64,000 bases of DNA, taken from positions 16,098 through 80,097 of the forward strand of contig JAEZXS010000300.1 in NCBI GenBank assembly GCA_023442755.1, in the 5' to 3' direction. The notes beneath the pieces were generated by a model that saw nothing but the letters and a program-made list of their open reading frames with translations, ran no database searches and was not told the origin of the DNA. The DNA comes from Pseudomonadota bacterium (GTDB taxonomy: Bacteria; Desulfobacterota; Syntrophobacteria; Syntrophobacterales; Syntrophobacteraceae). Made by a program: the position numbers and the translations under genes. This document shows, one piece after another, positions 53,820 through 62,254 of the stretch. Position 1 is the stretch's first letter. Every line of letters begins with the position of its first letter.

Positions 53820-54290
53820 TTTTTCTTCTCACGCGAACGCGGGGCAGTCGCGAAGACGCGAAGAGTCGAAATCGACTTTTAACCCTGTGAGAGAGGCTTG
53901 CAGTCCCGCCAAGGCGGGAATGCTTTTCCATAGTTATCGCAAGGTCGTTTTTTCTCTCGCGAAGACGCGAAGGCTTTAAGAATGGAAAAGCAATTCACAC
54001 CCCGTGGGAGAGGCTTCCAGCCTCAATGCTTTTCCGCCATTAATGCAGGGCCGTTTTTTCTCTCGCGAAGACGCGAAGACGCGAAGAAGAACGAAAAAAG
54101 GAAATAAACCCGGAAGCCGCCCCTCTTGTTCGAACCTTGCCACTGCCTTCATTCTTCTTGTCTTTCTTCGCGTCTTCGCTCCCGCGTTTCGCGGGATTCG
54201 CGTGGGAGAAGATCCATACGCATCTTCGAAGACAAAGCATCGCGGCTAAAAGCCGCTCCCACAGCCACATTGCCTAAGGAAATTCTTCCT
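53820..54290. repeat. Repeats inserted between korA and korB
   Basis: The 504-base gap 53795-54298 lies inside the kor operon. It contains copies of the bipartite repeat at about 53885-53975 and 54003-54085 (plus orientation) and 54165-54262 (minus orientation), giving an inverted arrangement that could fold into a large hairpin. No gene seen. Confidence 0.75.
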
Positions 54291-54298
54291 TCGCGGCC

Positions 54299-55447
54299 TT
54301 ACTTGGCCTCTTTCATCTTTTCCACGATCTGTGCGGGCGTTATCACCGTCCCGCCGGGATGCCCGACGAGCAGTGCCGGGGCCGCGCCGCCGGCGCACCG
54401 CTGGACTTCGAGGTGGATCTGCCCGAGGTTGAGTTCCACCGTCACAAGGCACTTTACCTTCCGGGCGAGCTGCCGGATGCGTTCTTCCGGGAAGGGCCAC
54501 ACCGTCACCAGGCGAAGCAGCCCTGCCCGGATACCCTGCTCGCGCGCGGCATCCACCGCCGCGAGGCTGCTCCGCGCGGAAATCCCGTAGGAGACGAGGG
54601 CTATTTCGGCATCGTCCAGCCGGTATTCTTCCACCTGGATAATTTTGTCCAGGTTCCTGTGAATCTTGTCGGTAATGCGGGCCATCATCTGTGCCTGGGC
54701 TTCGGCGGTCATCGCCGGATAGCCGCGCTCGTCATGGGTCAGCCCGGTGACGTGCACCATGTAGCCTTCTCCCGCGTGGGCCATCGGGGCCACCCCGTTC
54801 GGCCCGGCCTGGAACGGCTTGAAGCGGTCCTTCCGCCCCCTGGGTCGCGGCCGGGACTGGAGCTTTATCTTCGATCCTTCCGGGATCACGACCTTTTCGC
54901 TCAGGTGGCCGGTTACCTCGTCGGCCATGATCAGCACCGGCAGACGATAGGTTTCGCTCAGGTTGAAAGCCGTGATGGTCTGGAAAAAGAGTTCCTGGGG
55001 CGAAGACGGGGCCAGCGCGATAATCTCGTAATGCCCGTGGGACCCCCACCGCGCCTGCATCATGTCGCCTTGGGCGCCGAGCGTGGGGAGGCCGGTCGAA
55101 GGGCCGGCCCGCTGCACGTTTACGACCACGCAGGGGGTTTCGGTGCAGATGCCGAGGCCGAGGTTTTCCATCATCAGGCTGAAGCCGGGGCCGGAGGTCG
55201 CCGTCATGCTTTTCACTCCGGCGTTGGAAGCCCCGAGAATGGCAGCCATCGCTGCAATCTCGTCTTCCATCTGGATGTAGGTGCCGCCGACGCCGGGGAG
55301 CCTCCTTGCCATGTGCTCCGCGATTTCCGTTGCGGGAGTGATCGGATAGCCGGCAAAAAAGGTACACCCGGCCGCGATCGCCCCTTCCGCGCAGGCGATG
55401 TCGCCGGTAAAAAAATGCTCTCCCGTAAGAACTGCTGGTTTTGTCAT
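54299..55447 (-). CDS. korA: 2-oxoacid:ferredoxin oxidoreductase, alpha subunit
   Basis: A 382-residue alpha subunit from ATG 55447; the frame is open upstream over the korD region but that is an overlap artefact. Signatures are FFAGYPITPATEIAEHMARRLP near residue 34, ATSGPGFSLMMENLGLG near 85, VNVQRAGPSTGLPT near 110 and the C-terminal VTVELNLGQIHLEV. It forms the catalytic core with KorB. It begins 34 bases after korD. Confidence 0.92.
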   Translation of the reverse strand: MTKPAVLTGEHFFTGDIACAEGAIAAGCTFFAGYPITPATEIAEHMARRLPGVGGTYIQMEDEIAAMAAILGASNAGVKSMTATSGPGFSLMMENLGLGICTETPCVVVNVQRAGPSTGLPTLGAQGDMMQARWGSHGHYEIIALAPSSPQELFFQTITAFNLSETYRLPVLIMADEVTGHLSEKVVIPEGSKIKLQSRPRPRGRKDRFKPFQAGPNGVAPMAHAGEGYMVHVTGLTHDERGYPAMTAEAQAQMMARITDKIHRNLDKIIQVEEYRLDDAEIALVSYGISARSSLAAVDAAREQGIRAGLLRLVTVWPFPEERIRQLARKVKCLVTVELNLGQIHLEVQRCAGGAAPALLVGHPGGTVITPAQIVEKMKEAK

Positions 55448-55481
55448 AACGCAATCAAACCGGATTGAGGGATTCAGAAAC

Positions 55482-55754
55482 TCACTGTGCCGATTCGGCG
55501 GGAGCTTCGAGTGAATAAATCGCGAAATCGGGGCAGATCGCCTCGCAGTAATGGCAGTTGACGCACAGGTCGGGCTGCTTGACCGCGGGAGGGTGATACC
55601 CTTTGGCATTGAACCGCGTCGAGACTTCGAGCACGTCCCGGGGGCAGTACTCGATACAGTACCCGCACCCCTTGCAGCGGTCCTCCACAATATAGACTAT
55701 CCCCTTAGAGACGGAGATTTCTTCCGTATCGAGGGGCACCCGCCAAAACTTCAT
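55482..55754 (-). CDS. korD: 2-oxoacid:ferredoxin oxidoreductase, delta (ferredoxin) subunit
   Basis: A 90-residue two-cluster ferredoxin: CKGCGYCIEYCPRDVL near residue 33 and CVNCHYCEAICPDFAIY near 65. It is the electron exit of the KorABCD complex. The chosen ATG at 55754 follows CGATGCG; a longer frame upstream overlaps the promoter and is rejected. It is the first gene of the kor-hdr operon. Confidence 0.9.
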   Translation of the reverse strand: MKFWRVPLDTEEISVSKGIVYIVEDRCKGCGYCIEYCPRDVLEVSTRFNAKGYHPPAVKQPDLCVNCHYCEAICPDFAIYSLEAPAESAQ

Positions 55755-55812
55755 CGCATCGATCCTTTGCAGAAAGCCTGGTTGCGGCCCTGGCCGCCTT
55801 TGTACATGGTGA

Positions 55813-55840
55813 ATTCTAGGGAATGCCCGGAGTAAGTCAA
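55813..55840 (-). promoter_or_regulatory. Sigma-70-type promoter of the kor-hdr operon
   Basis: On the minus strand TTGACT (55840-55835), 16 bases, then TAGAAT (55818-55813). Both boxes are five of six matches. The start point would be about 50 bases before korD. The remaining gap to 56227 shows no gene. Confidence 0.6.
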
Positions 55841-56227
55841 GATAAATCGAATCAGGTTTTGTCGATTTTAGGCTAAGGGGTGCTTTTTTAAAGGGGGGTA
55901 TGCCCATGCGGAAGGATAGCATAGAAATCACAACTGTCGTTTGTGCTCTGATTTTGGGTCATCATACGGATAGGCCGGCTTGTCTTCGTTCTCTGGTACA
56001 GTCATGGCATCTTGGGGGATGAAAACAAGGAGGGGTTATTACGGACGTCCTCCCTACATGTCGGATGCAATATCGAGGAGGTGGACGGCAGTGGAGAAAC
56101 CGAAAGAATGAAATGCAGCTCGTTGCGGGACCAACCTTTGACCGTGTCATTTTGGGCAGGGGTAAATGCGTGGATGCCCGATTCTGACTTTGAGGGTAGT
56201 CCGGATTGAGTCTTCTGGCAGGTGAAT

Positions 56228-56276
56228 AAAACAAAACCGCCTCATTCCCGTGCGCAAAGCCGGAGAATGAGGCGGT
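56228..56276 (-). terminator. Rho-independent terminator of the glycosyltransferase gene
   Basis: AACCGCCTCATTC and GAATGAGGCGGTT form a perfect 13-bp stem (56234-56246 with 56264-56276). On the minus strand the stem is followed by TTTTGTTTTATT. It is 20 bases after the glycosyltransferase stop. Confidence 0.9.
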
Positions 56277-56296
56277 TCGGCAAACCTTTGGCTATA

Positions 56297-58078
56297 TTAC
56301 CAGTTTATCAGGATCTTCTTTCCGCCGTCTTCAGCGAGGACCCGGTACTTGAGATCGGGATGTTTTTTCAGCAAAGCCTCGAGCGGCCCTTTCTCGCTGA
56401 ACAGAAAGACCCGCCCGTTCCCGTTCCAGGTCTTTATCAGTTCGTCTTCGAGGAGGCTCAGTTTCGGGGCGTTCTTGTCCTGGAGCCCGTACCAGAGTAC
56501 GCCGAAACCGCTGTTCATGATGTGGACCTGGAGGCCGGTGTAGTAGTTGAGAGTCGACCCCTTCTCATAGAAATCGTTGATCACGATCGTGTCGCCGGGC
56601 TGGTGGTAATATTCCACTATCTTGGCCAGGTTTTTCGACGACAATACGGGTTCGAACGCCACCATCCCTTCCGTATAGGACTGGGTGAGGCCGATCATCA
56701 TGAACGCCAGGAAAAGGAACGACACCAGCCACCGCTTCCAGAGGGCGAAGATGAAGGCGGCGAGCGGCCCTACGATGAGAAATGCCGCCGTCCTGTAGAC
56801 CAGCGGGGCAAGGACCGCAAAGGTCGCGGGGGTCAGGTCGTGCATATGCCCGAAGGCGAGGTTGTAGTTTTCCGGGTTGACCGTCAGGGTGCTCGACAGG
56901 CTCGTTGCGGATTGCGCGTTGTTTCCGATCCACGTCAGCCAGATCATCCCGGCTCCCGCCAGGAGAGTCACAACGGCAGTGGCTCCCAGGCTGACGACAC
57001 CCCATCTGTGCAGCACGCTGTCGGGGGAATCCAGGTCGGAAAGCGTCTTGCCGATGAGAAGCGCGAAGGCGGCAAGAGTCGGGAAGCAGTAGTATTCCTG
57101 GGTGGTTCCGAAAGCGAAGAAGAGCAGGATCACCCCGATCCAGACAAAGAGGAGCAGAACAACCCGGGCCGTCTTGTCCTCCGGGCGGAGCGACCGGGGG
57201 AAGTTCCGCACCAGGCCCCACAGAAAAGGGCTCCAGGGGAAGAGCCAGACAAAGTACAGCGCCCAGAACACCAGGAGCGGGACCGTATCGTAATCCTTGG
57301 GGTAGCGCATCCCGAGATAGCGCAGCAGGTGTTCCCGGATAAAATAGAACCAGAAGAAGTCGCTGTTGGCAAGGCCCGCAAGGATATGCCAGGGGGCTGC
57401 GACAAGCAGGAAGATGATGATCCCCCAGCCGATCTGGAGGCGCCGCAGGATCTTCCAGTTCCCGGTGATCAGGATATGAACGAAGATGATCGCACCGGTA
57501 AAGACAATCCCAATCAGGCCCTTCGATAGGATCGCCAGCGCCGCGGAAGCATAGAGGCCGACACATCGCAGGTCCAGCGGGCCCAGGCGCTTCGGCGGTT
57601 CCGGTTCGGTCACGATCTGCAGGTACATGTACAGGCAGAACGCGAGGAAAAACGAAAGGATCACGTCCGGGAGAAATATGCGGGTAAAGGCAAAGGGCCC
57701 CAGGGCGGTCGCTATGACCAGTCCGGAGTAGAAGCCTCCCCTTTCGCCCCAGAATCTTGCCCCGAACCGGTAGACCAGGAAGATCAGGCAGAGAGCGAAA
57801 AAGGCGAGGGGTACGCGTATGGCCCAGTCATGCAGGCCGAAAATGGAGACGCACGTCGCCGCAAACCAGTACATGAGCGGCGCTTTTTCGAGATAGCGGA
57901 TTCCGTTGTTTATCCGCAGCGTCGTCCAGTCGCCGGACTGCACCATTTCGCGAACGGCTTCCGCGTGGAAGGAATCGGCATCGTCGAGAAGGGCCGGGCG
58001 GGTTATCGAACCGAGGAAAATTGCCGACCAGAGCGCCAACAATACGACAGGATAGAACAGGTACTGCAATCTCATCAT
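56297..58078 (-). CDS. ArnT/PMT-type membrane glycosyltransferase
   Basis: A 593-residue GT-C glycosyltransferase with many membrane segments. The N-terminal DDADSFHAEAVREMV (acidic first loop) and the ARFWGERGG and LEKAPLMYWFAA segments fit the ArnT/PMT family, which uses polyprenyl-phosphate sugars to modify lipid A, proteins or glycans on the periplasmic side. The C-terminal third (about residues 440-590) is a soluble domain. A LAB_N protein lies just upstream and may be its partner. The terminator follows directly. The sugar is unknown. Confidence 0.87.
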   Translation of the reverse strand: MMRLQYLFYPVVLLALWSAIFLGSITRPALLDDADSFHAEAVREMVQSGDWTTLRINNGIRYLEKAPLMYWFAATCVSIFGLHDWAIRVPLAFFALCLIFLVYRFGARFWGERGGFYSGLVIATALGPFAFTRIFLPDVILSFFLAFCLYMYLQIVTEPEPPKRLGPLDLRCVGLYASAALAILSKGLIGIVFTGAIIFVHILITGNWKILRRLQIGWGIIIFLLVAAPWHILAGLANSDFFWFYFIREHLLRYLGMRYPKDYDTVPLLVFWALYFVWLFPWSPFLWGLVRNFPRSLRPEDKTARVVLLLFVWIGVILLFFAFGTTQEYYCFPTLAAFALLIGKTLSDLDSPDSVLHRWGVVSLGATAVVTLLAGAGMIWLTWIGNNAQSATSLSSTLTVNPENYNLAFGHMHDLTPATFAVLAPLVYRTAAFLIVGPLAAFIFALWKRWLVSFLFLAFMMIGLTQSYTEGMVAFEPVLSSKNLAKIVEYYHQPGDTIVINDFYEKGSTLNYYTGLQVHIMNSGFGVLWYGLQDKNAPKLSLLEDELIKTWNGNGRVFLFSEKGPLEALLKKHPDLKYRVLAEDGGKKILINW

Positions 58079-58141
58079 CTTCAGGCTCTTGTTCCGATTT
58101 CTTCTGCTTCGGGTTCAACGGGAACGTGAAAAGAAAGTAGG

Positions 58142-58468
58142 CTAGGCGCTCGGACTCGCCCCGGTCCTTTTGCGCATGCGGCGCTCCTTATAGATCAGGT
58201 ACAGGTTTCTCACGTAAATGAGAAGGCCGCCTCCCTGTCCAAGGATAAAAACCGGATCTTTTCGCATAATGGCATAGATGAGGAGAAGCCCTCCGCCGCC
58301 GACGCTCAGGTACCAGAATGCGATAGGCACGACGCTTCTGCCCGTCTTCTCGCTGGCGATCCACTGGATGAGGAACCTTCCGGAGAAGAGCGCCTGTCCG
58401 AGCAGACCCAGGATGAGAATGTAGTTGTCTATAGACCAGCGAAATATATGGTTCAGATCAAGGTTAAT
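58142..58468 (-). CDS. LAB_N (lipid A disaccharide synthase N-terminal-like) membrane protein, unusual start
   Basis: The C-terminal 62 residues begin with GTG (PIAFWYLSVGGGGLLLIYAIMRKDP), but the frame continues upstream with the typical LAB_N start: LGLLGQALFSGRFLIQWIASEKTGRSVV. No ATG, GTG or TTG occurs in this extension back to a TAA; the best initiator is an ATT at 58468 with GAGGGGGGG five bases before it (108 residues). A CTG at 58453 is the alternative. The protein has three membrane helices and usually accompanies glycosyltransferases of lipid-linked sugars. Confidence 0.65.
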   Translation of the reverse strand: MNLDLNHIFRWSIDNYILILGLLGQALFSGRFLIQWIASEKTGRSVVPIAFWYLSVGGGGLLLIYAIMRKDPVFILGQGGGLLIYVRNLYLIYKERRMRKRTGASPSA

Positions 58469-58828
58469 GACTGCCCCCCCTCGTTCCGGCGCTTCAATAC
58501 CGGGAGGTTAAAAATAAAAGAATCCCCTGAAGGGGCTTTATGGAATCCTTCCGCTGTATTATTGGGACGGTTCCGCAGGAAATATGCTCGCGTGGTAACG
58601 TTCTATTATGGATACAAAGGCGGGTGTTGAAAAGAGGAAATGTAAAGACAGCCGAAATTTCGACCGCCCGAAAACATGCCGAAACGGGCCGTAAACGAGG
58701 GGATGAAGTGGATTTGCGGAAAGAAAAATTTTCCGGGCCGGGAATTATTTGATACTCTATTAGATGAACCTTTATCGGCGCGACCGTTCGGAGCGCCGCA
58801 ATATTACGTAAGCAAAGGGATACCGGGA
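58469..58828. other. Divergent gap between LAB_N gene and tsaD
   Basis: No gene. A short stem CCCCTGAAGGGG at 58524-58535, with a T-rich stretch after it on the minus strand, lies before the LAB_N gene and could be a weak attenuator. No clear promoter for tsaD was found. Confidence 0.4.
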
Positions 58829-59842
58829 ATGTTGATACTGGGAATCGAGACTTCCTGCGACGAGACCGCGGCGGCGGTGGTGCGGGACGGGACGGAAATT
58901 CTGTCCGACGTGGTGGCAAGCCAGGTCGCCGTTCACAGCCCGTACGGAGGGGTCGTTCCCGAACTGGCTTCCAGGAAACACCTGGAGTACATCATCCCGG
59001 TGGTCGAAAAGGCCCTGAACGATGCGAACTGCACGAGCGAAGACCTGGACGCCATTGCCGCCACGCAGGGGCCCGGCCTCGTCGGGGCGCTCCTGATAGG
59101 GCTGAGCGCCGGCAAGGCCATGGCTTATGCCCTCGGAAAGCCCCTCATCCCGGTAAACCATCTCGAAGGGCACATCCAGGCGGCGTTCCTGGGTACCGAG
59201 CAGCCCCGGAACCCATTTGTCTGCCTGGTGGTATCCGGCGGCCATACGGCCCTGTACCGGGTCGATCCCGACGGTTCCGGCGTCCTTCTCGGGGCCACCC
59301 GCGACGACGCGGCAGGGGAGGCGTTCGACAAGGTCGCAAAACTGCTCGATATCGGCTATCCCGGCGGCATCATCATCGACCGGCTCGCTTCCCCCGGAAA
59401 TCCGCAAGCCATCCATTTCCCGCGATCCCTGTTCGACAGGGAATCGCTCGAATTCAGCTTCAGCGGCCTGAAGACCGCGGCGGCCAATTTTCTGCGCCAG
59501 AACGGCCCTCCGGGCACCGATAAAAAGCCCGCCGCCTACAGCCTCGAAGACTTTGCGGCCAGTTTTCAGGAAGCGATCGTGGACGTTCTCGTGACCAAGA
59601 CCATCAAGGCCGCCCGGCAATGCGGCGTTTCCGAAATTGCGGCGGTCGGCGGCGTTGCCGCCAACAGCCGGCTGCGCAAGATGCTGGCGGAAGCCGCCGA
59701 ACAAAAGGGCATGCGGCTCTATCTTCCCCCGGTGCGCTTCTGCACCGACAATGCCGTTATGATCGCAGCCGCCGCTTACCGTATCTGGATGCGTTCCGGT
59801 TTCCCGCAGGATATGCTGGAACTGGACGCCTACTCGCGCTGA
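58829..59842 (+). CDS. tsaD: tRNA N6-threonylcarbamoyladenosine transferase TsaD
   Basis: A 337-residue ASKHA-fold protein that transfers the threonylcarbamoyl group to A37 of ANN-reading tRNAs. Family motifs are ILGIETSCDETAAAVV at the start, VNHLEGHIQAAF (metal His pair) near residue 108, VVSGGHTALYRV near 132, and the nucleotide region VAANSRLRKMLAEAAEQ and FCTDNAVMIAAAAY. ATG 58829 is preceded by GGGAA. It ends 5 bases before rsmA; the two are probably co-transcribed. Confidence 0.95.
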   Translation: MLILGIETSCDETAAAVVRDGTEILSDVVASQVAVHSPYGGVVPELASRKHLEYIIPVVEKALNDANCTSEDLDAIAATQGPGLVGALLIGLSAGKAMAYALGKPLIPVNHLEGHIQAAFLGTEQPRNPFVCLVVSGGHTALYRVDPDGSGVLLGATRDDAAGEAFDKVAKLLDIGYPGGIIIDRLASPGNPQAIHFPRSLFDRESLEFSFSGLKTAAANFLRQNGPPGTDKKPAAYSLEDFAASFQEAIVDVLVTKTIKAARQCGVSEIAAVGGVAANSRLRKMLAEAAEQKGMRLYLPPVRFCTDNAVMIAAAAYRIWMRSGFPQDMLELDAYSR

Positions 59843-59847
59843 CCCAT

Positions 59848-60693
59848 ATGCCTGACTTCCTCACCCCGAGCCAATATTTTCACCAGAGCGGCGCCCGCCC
59901 CCGCAAGCATTTCGGGCAGCACTTTCTCGCTCAGCCCGCAACCGCGGCCCGCATTGCGCAGAGCGCCGAACTCGTCGATTCCGATATCGCAGTCGAAATC
60001 GGGCCGGGCCTGGGTGCGCTCACCCGGCACCTGTTGCCGGAGGCCGCCAGGCTGCATCTGGTCGAAATCGACCCGGACATGGCGTCGTACCTGCGCGCAA
60101 GGGTCCCGGCGGACCGGGTCGTCCTGCACGAGCAGGACGTTCTCGATTTCGACTTCTCGGAGCTTTCCGCACAGGAGGGCAGGCGTCTCGTACTGCTCGG
60201 CAACCTTCCCTATAACATCAGCTCCCCCCTGCTCTTTCATCTTCTCGAATGCTTCCCGGCAATCGACCGCGCCGTTTTCATGGTGCAAAAGGAAGTCGGC
60301 TCGCGGTTTGCCGCATCCCCCGGCTCCAAAGACTACGGGGTGCTTTCGGTTCTGCTCGGCATCTACGGCACGGTGCGGGCTCTTTTTACGGTCGGCCCCG
60401 GTCAATTCTATCCGCCTCCTAAGGTGGATTCCCTGGTCCTTCGGATCGATTTTGCCGAAGCAGCGCCCCCCGGCCCGCCTTTTGCTTTCCTCAGAAAATT
60501 CGTGAGCCTGGCGTTCCAGAAGCGGCGCAAGACTCTCCAAAACAGCCTCAAGGGCACCTTCGGGCTGGATGCGTCCGCGTTTGCGCAGGCATTTTCGGCC
60601 AACGGCATCGACCCGCAAAAACGGCCGGAAACACTGACGCCGGCGCAGTTTCTGGGCCTGGCGGATACACTGTATAGACGATTCCTTATATAA
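59848..60693 (+). CDS. rsmA: 16S rRNA dimethyladenosine transferase
   Basis: A 281-residue Rossmann methyltransferase (KsgA) that dimethylates A1518 and A1519 of 16S rRNA. Motifs: KHFGQHFLAQPATAARI, SAM loop VEIGPGLGALTRHLL, LVEIDPDMASYL and the catalytic NLPYNISSPLLFHLLE. The later segment FYPPPKVDSLVLRID and FQKRRKTLQNSL are also typical. The longer frame upstream overlaps tsaD and is not used. Confidence 0.95.
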   Translation: MPDFLTPSQYFHQSGARPRKHFGQHFLAQPATAARIAQSAELVDSDIAVEIGPGLGALTRHLLPEAARLHLVEIDPDMASYLRARVPADRVVLHEQDVLDFDFSELSAQEGRRLVLLGNLPYNISSPLLFHLLECFPAIDRAVFMVQKEVGSRFAASPGSKDYGVLSVLLGIYGTVRALFTVGPGQFYPPPKVDSLVLRIDFAEAAPPGPPFAFLRKFVSLAFQKRRKTLQNSLKGTFGLDASAFAQAFSANGIDPQKRPETLTPAQFLGLADTLYRRFLI

Positions 60694-60738
60694 GTCCTAT
60701 GCGACATATATGCCCTATGCTTTGCCCTCCGCAAAAAG

Positions 60739-60766
60739 TTGTAATATTCAGCCGCTGTGTTAGAAT
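60739..60766 (+). promoter_or_regulatory. Possible promoter of the FabL-ACP-KS operon
   Basis: TTGTAA (60739-60744), 16 bases, TAGAAT (60761-60766), about 90 bases before the first gene. The -35 matches four of six and the -10 five of six. Confidence 0.4.
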
Positions 60767-60859
60767 GCGCTCCTTCGATGACATTCCGACGGGTTCCATC
60801 AGGTAAAGACACGGGTAAATCGGCCGCTGCCCACCCATTCGGGGTGCAAGGGGTTCGTT

Positions 60860-61654
60860 TTGCCGGAAAAGGAAAAAGAACTGTTTGCAGGTAAAGCAGC
60901 ACTTGTGACCGGAAGCTCCCGGGGGATCGGACGCGCAATCGCCCTGGCGTTTGCACGCGCCGGAGCCGATGTCGTGGTCAATCACTCGAAAGCGAGCGGT
61001 TCTTCCCTCGACAAAGCCGAAGAGGTCTGCCGTGAGATCGAGGCCCTCGGGCGCAAGGCATACGCCATCCAGGCCGACATCTCTTCCAAGGCGTCCGTAA
61101 AGGAATTGTTCGCAACAGCCGCCGCCCGGTGCGGCCGGCTCGATTTTCTCATCCTGAACGCCGCAAAAGCCCCCTTCAAGCCATTCGAAAAGCTGCTGGA
61201 AAGAGAACTCCGCTACCTCGTCGAAATCAACTTTATGGGGAATATTTTCTGCATCCAGGAAGCCGTCCCGCTGCTCGAAGCGACCGGGGGGAAGATCGTT
61301 TTCGTTTCAAGCCTGGGGAGCCGTTTCTACAATCCGTCCTACCCCCTGGGCAGCATGAAAGCAGCAATGGAATCCGTGGTTCGGGATTGTTCAGAGACTC
61401 TCGCTCCACGGAACATCTCGGTAAACGGCATCTGCGGCGGTATCGTAAAGACGGATTCCTTCAAGGTTTTGAGGCAGTACATGGAGGGTCTCGAACATAT
61501 ACCGGACGAACTTTGCGTGACTCCGGAAGCGGCGGCGGACGTTGTCCTGTTCCTGTGCAGTCCGGCCGCGCGCTCCATTCGCGGCCAGACCATCGTTGTC
61601 GATAACGGTTTGAGCAATACACTGTACCGCACCCCGTGGACAAAAAAGCCATAA
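60860..61654 (+). CDS. FabL-like enoyl-ACP reductase (SDR)
   Basis: A 264-residue SDR with TGSSRGIGRAIALAFARAG at the N terminus. The active-site region reads SSLGSRFYNPSYPLGSMKAA: the Tyr-to-Lys spacing (five residues) is not the Y-x3-K of ketoreductases and is one short of the Y-x6-K of FabL, whose flanks (SSLGS, GG...TD, IRGQTIVVD) it shares closely. Asn-Ala-Ala (ILNAAKAPFKP) replaces NNAG. I therefore favour an enoyl-ACP reductase. It is first in an operon with an ACP and two KS genes and overlaps the ACP frame. Confidence 0.75.
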   Translation: MPEKEKELFAGKAALVTGSSRGIGRAIALAFARAGADVVVNHSKASGSSLDKAEEVCREIEALGRKAYAIQADISSKASVKELFATAAARCGRLDFLILNAAKAPFKPFEKLLERELRYLVEINFMGNIFCIQEAVPLLEATGGKIVFVSSLGSRFYNPSYPLGSMKAAMESVVRDCSETLAPRNISVNGICGGIVKTDSFKVLRQYMEGLEHIPDELCVTPEAAADVVLFLCSPAARSIRGQTIVVDNGLSNTLYRTPWTKKP

Positions 61655-61683
61655 TCCAAATGACTGATGAGGTTGTGAGACCG

Positions 61684-62241
61684 ATGAAACAGACTCTCAT
61701 TCCCGAAGAGCAAGTTCTGGAAGAAGTGAGGAAGGCAATTTCGGAGGGGCTCGACATCGACCCCGAGAGGGTCAAGCCGGAGAGCGTCCTGATAAAGGAC
61801 CTCGGGGCTGAATCCCTCGATTTTCTCGATATAAACTACCGCTTGGAACAGACCTTCGGGATCAAGATGGCGCGCCACTCCGTTCTCGAACACATGGAAG
61901 AGATGTTCGGGGAGGAATCCGCCATAGACTCCAATGGCAAGCTGACCGAAAAAGCGGTCAAGGTCCTCGGCCTGCGGTTCAGCGGAAACAACCTGAAGCC
62001 GGGGATGGACATGGACGAACTGCCCAGCGCGGTGACGGTCCAGTCGATAGCCGACGGCGTGATGAACCTGCTGGACAGCCTGCCGGAAAGCTGCACCAAC
62101 TGCGGGAAGCAGGAATGGAAGCTCGGGGAGGAAAACCGGGTCCAGTGCGGCGCCTGCAGTGAGTTCGCCGTATTTTCCAACGGCGACGACATGATCGATA
62201 CCTGGCTGTCCCAGGTGCAGGAGAAAGAGAAAATATTCTGA
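61684..62241 (+). CDS. Acyl carrier protein fused to a zinc ribbon
   Basis: From ATG 61684 a 185-residue protein; in-frame starts at 61636 (GTG) and 61660 (ATG) are alternatives. Residues about 8-80 are an ACP: DPERVKPESVLIKDLGAESLDFLDI, with the phosphopantetheine Ser in the D-L-G-A-E-S-L-D motif. A linker and a second helical part follow (SAVTVQSIADGVMNLLDSL), then a C-terminal zinc ribbon with CTNCG and CGACS. Such a C-terminal ribbon is unusual for an ACP. It lies between a FabL-like gene and two KS genes. Confidence 0.82.
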   Translation: MKQTLIPEEQVLEEVRKAISEGLDIDPERVKPESVLIKDLGAESLDFLDINYRLEQTFGIKMARHSVLEHMEEMFGEESAIDSNGKLTEKAVKVLGLRFSGNNLKPGMDMDELPSAVTVQSIADGVMNLLDSLPESCTNCGKQEWKLGEENRVQCGACSEFAVFSNGDDMIDTWLSQVQEKEKIF

Positions 62242-62254
62242 TCGGAATCGAGTA

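Noticed and set aside
56012..56209. Short plus-strand frame before the glycosyltransferase terminator
   Set aside because: No protein-like composition and no family. It lies within a gap that otherwise looks non-coding.
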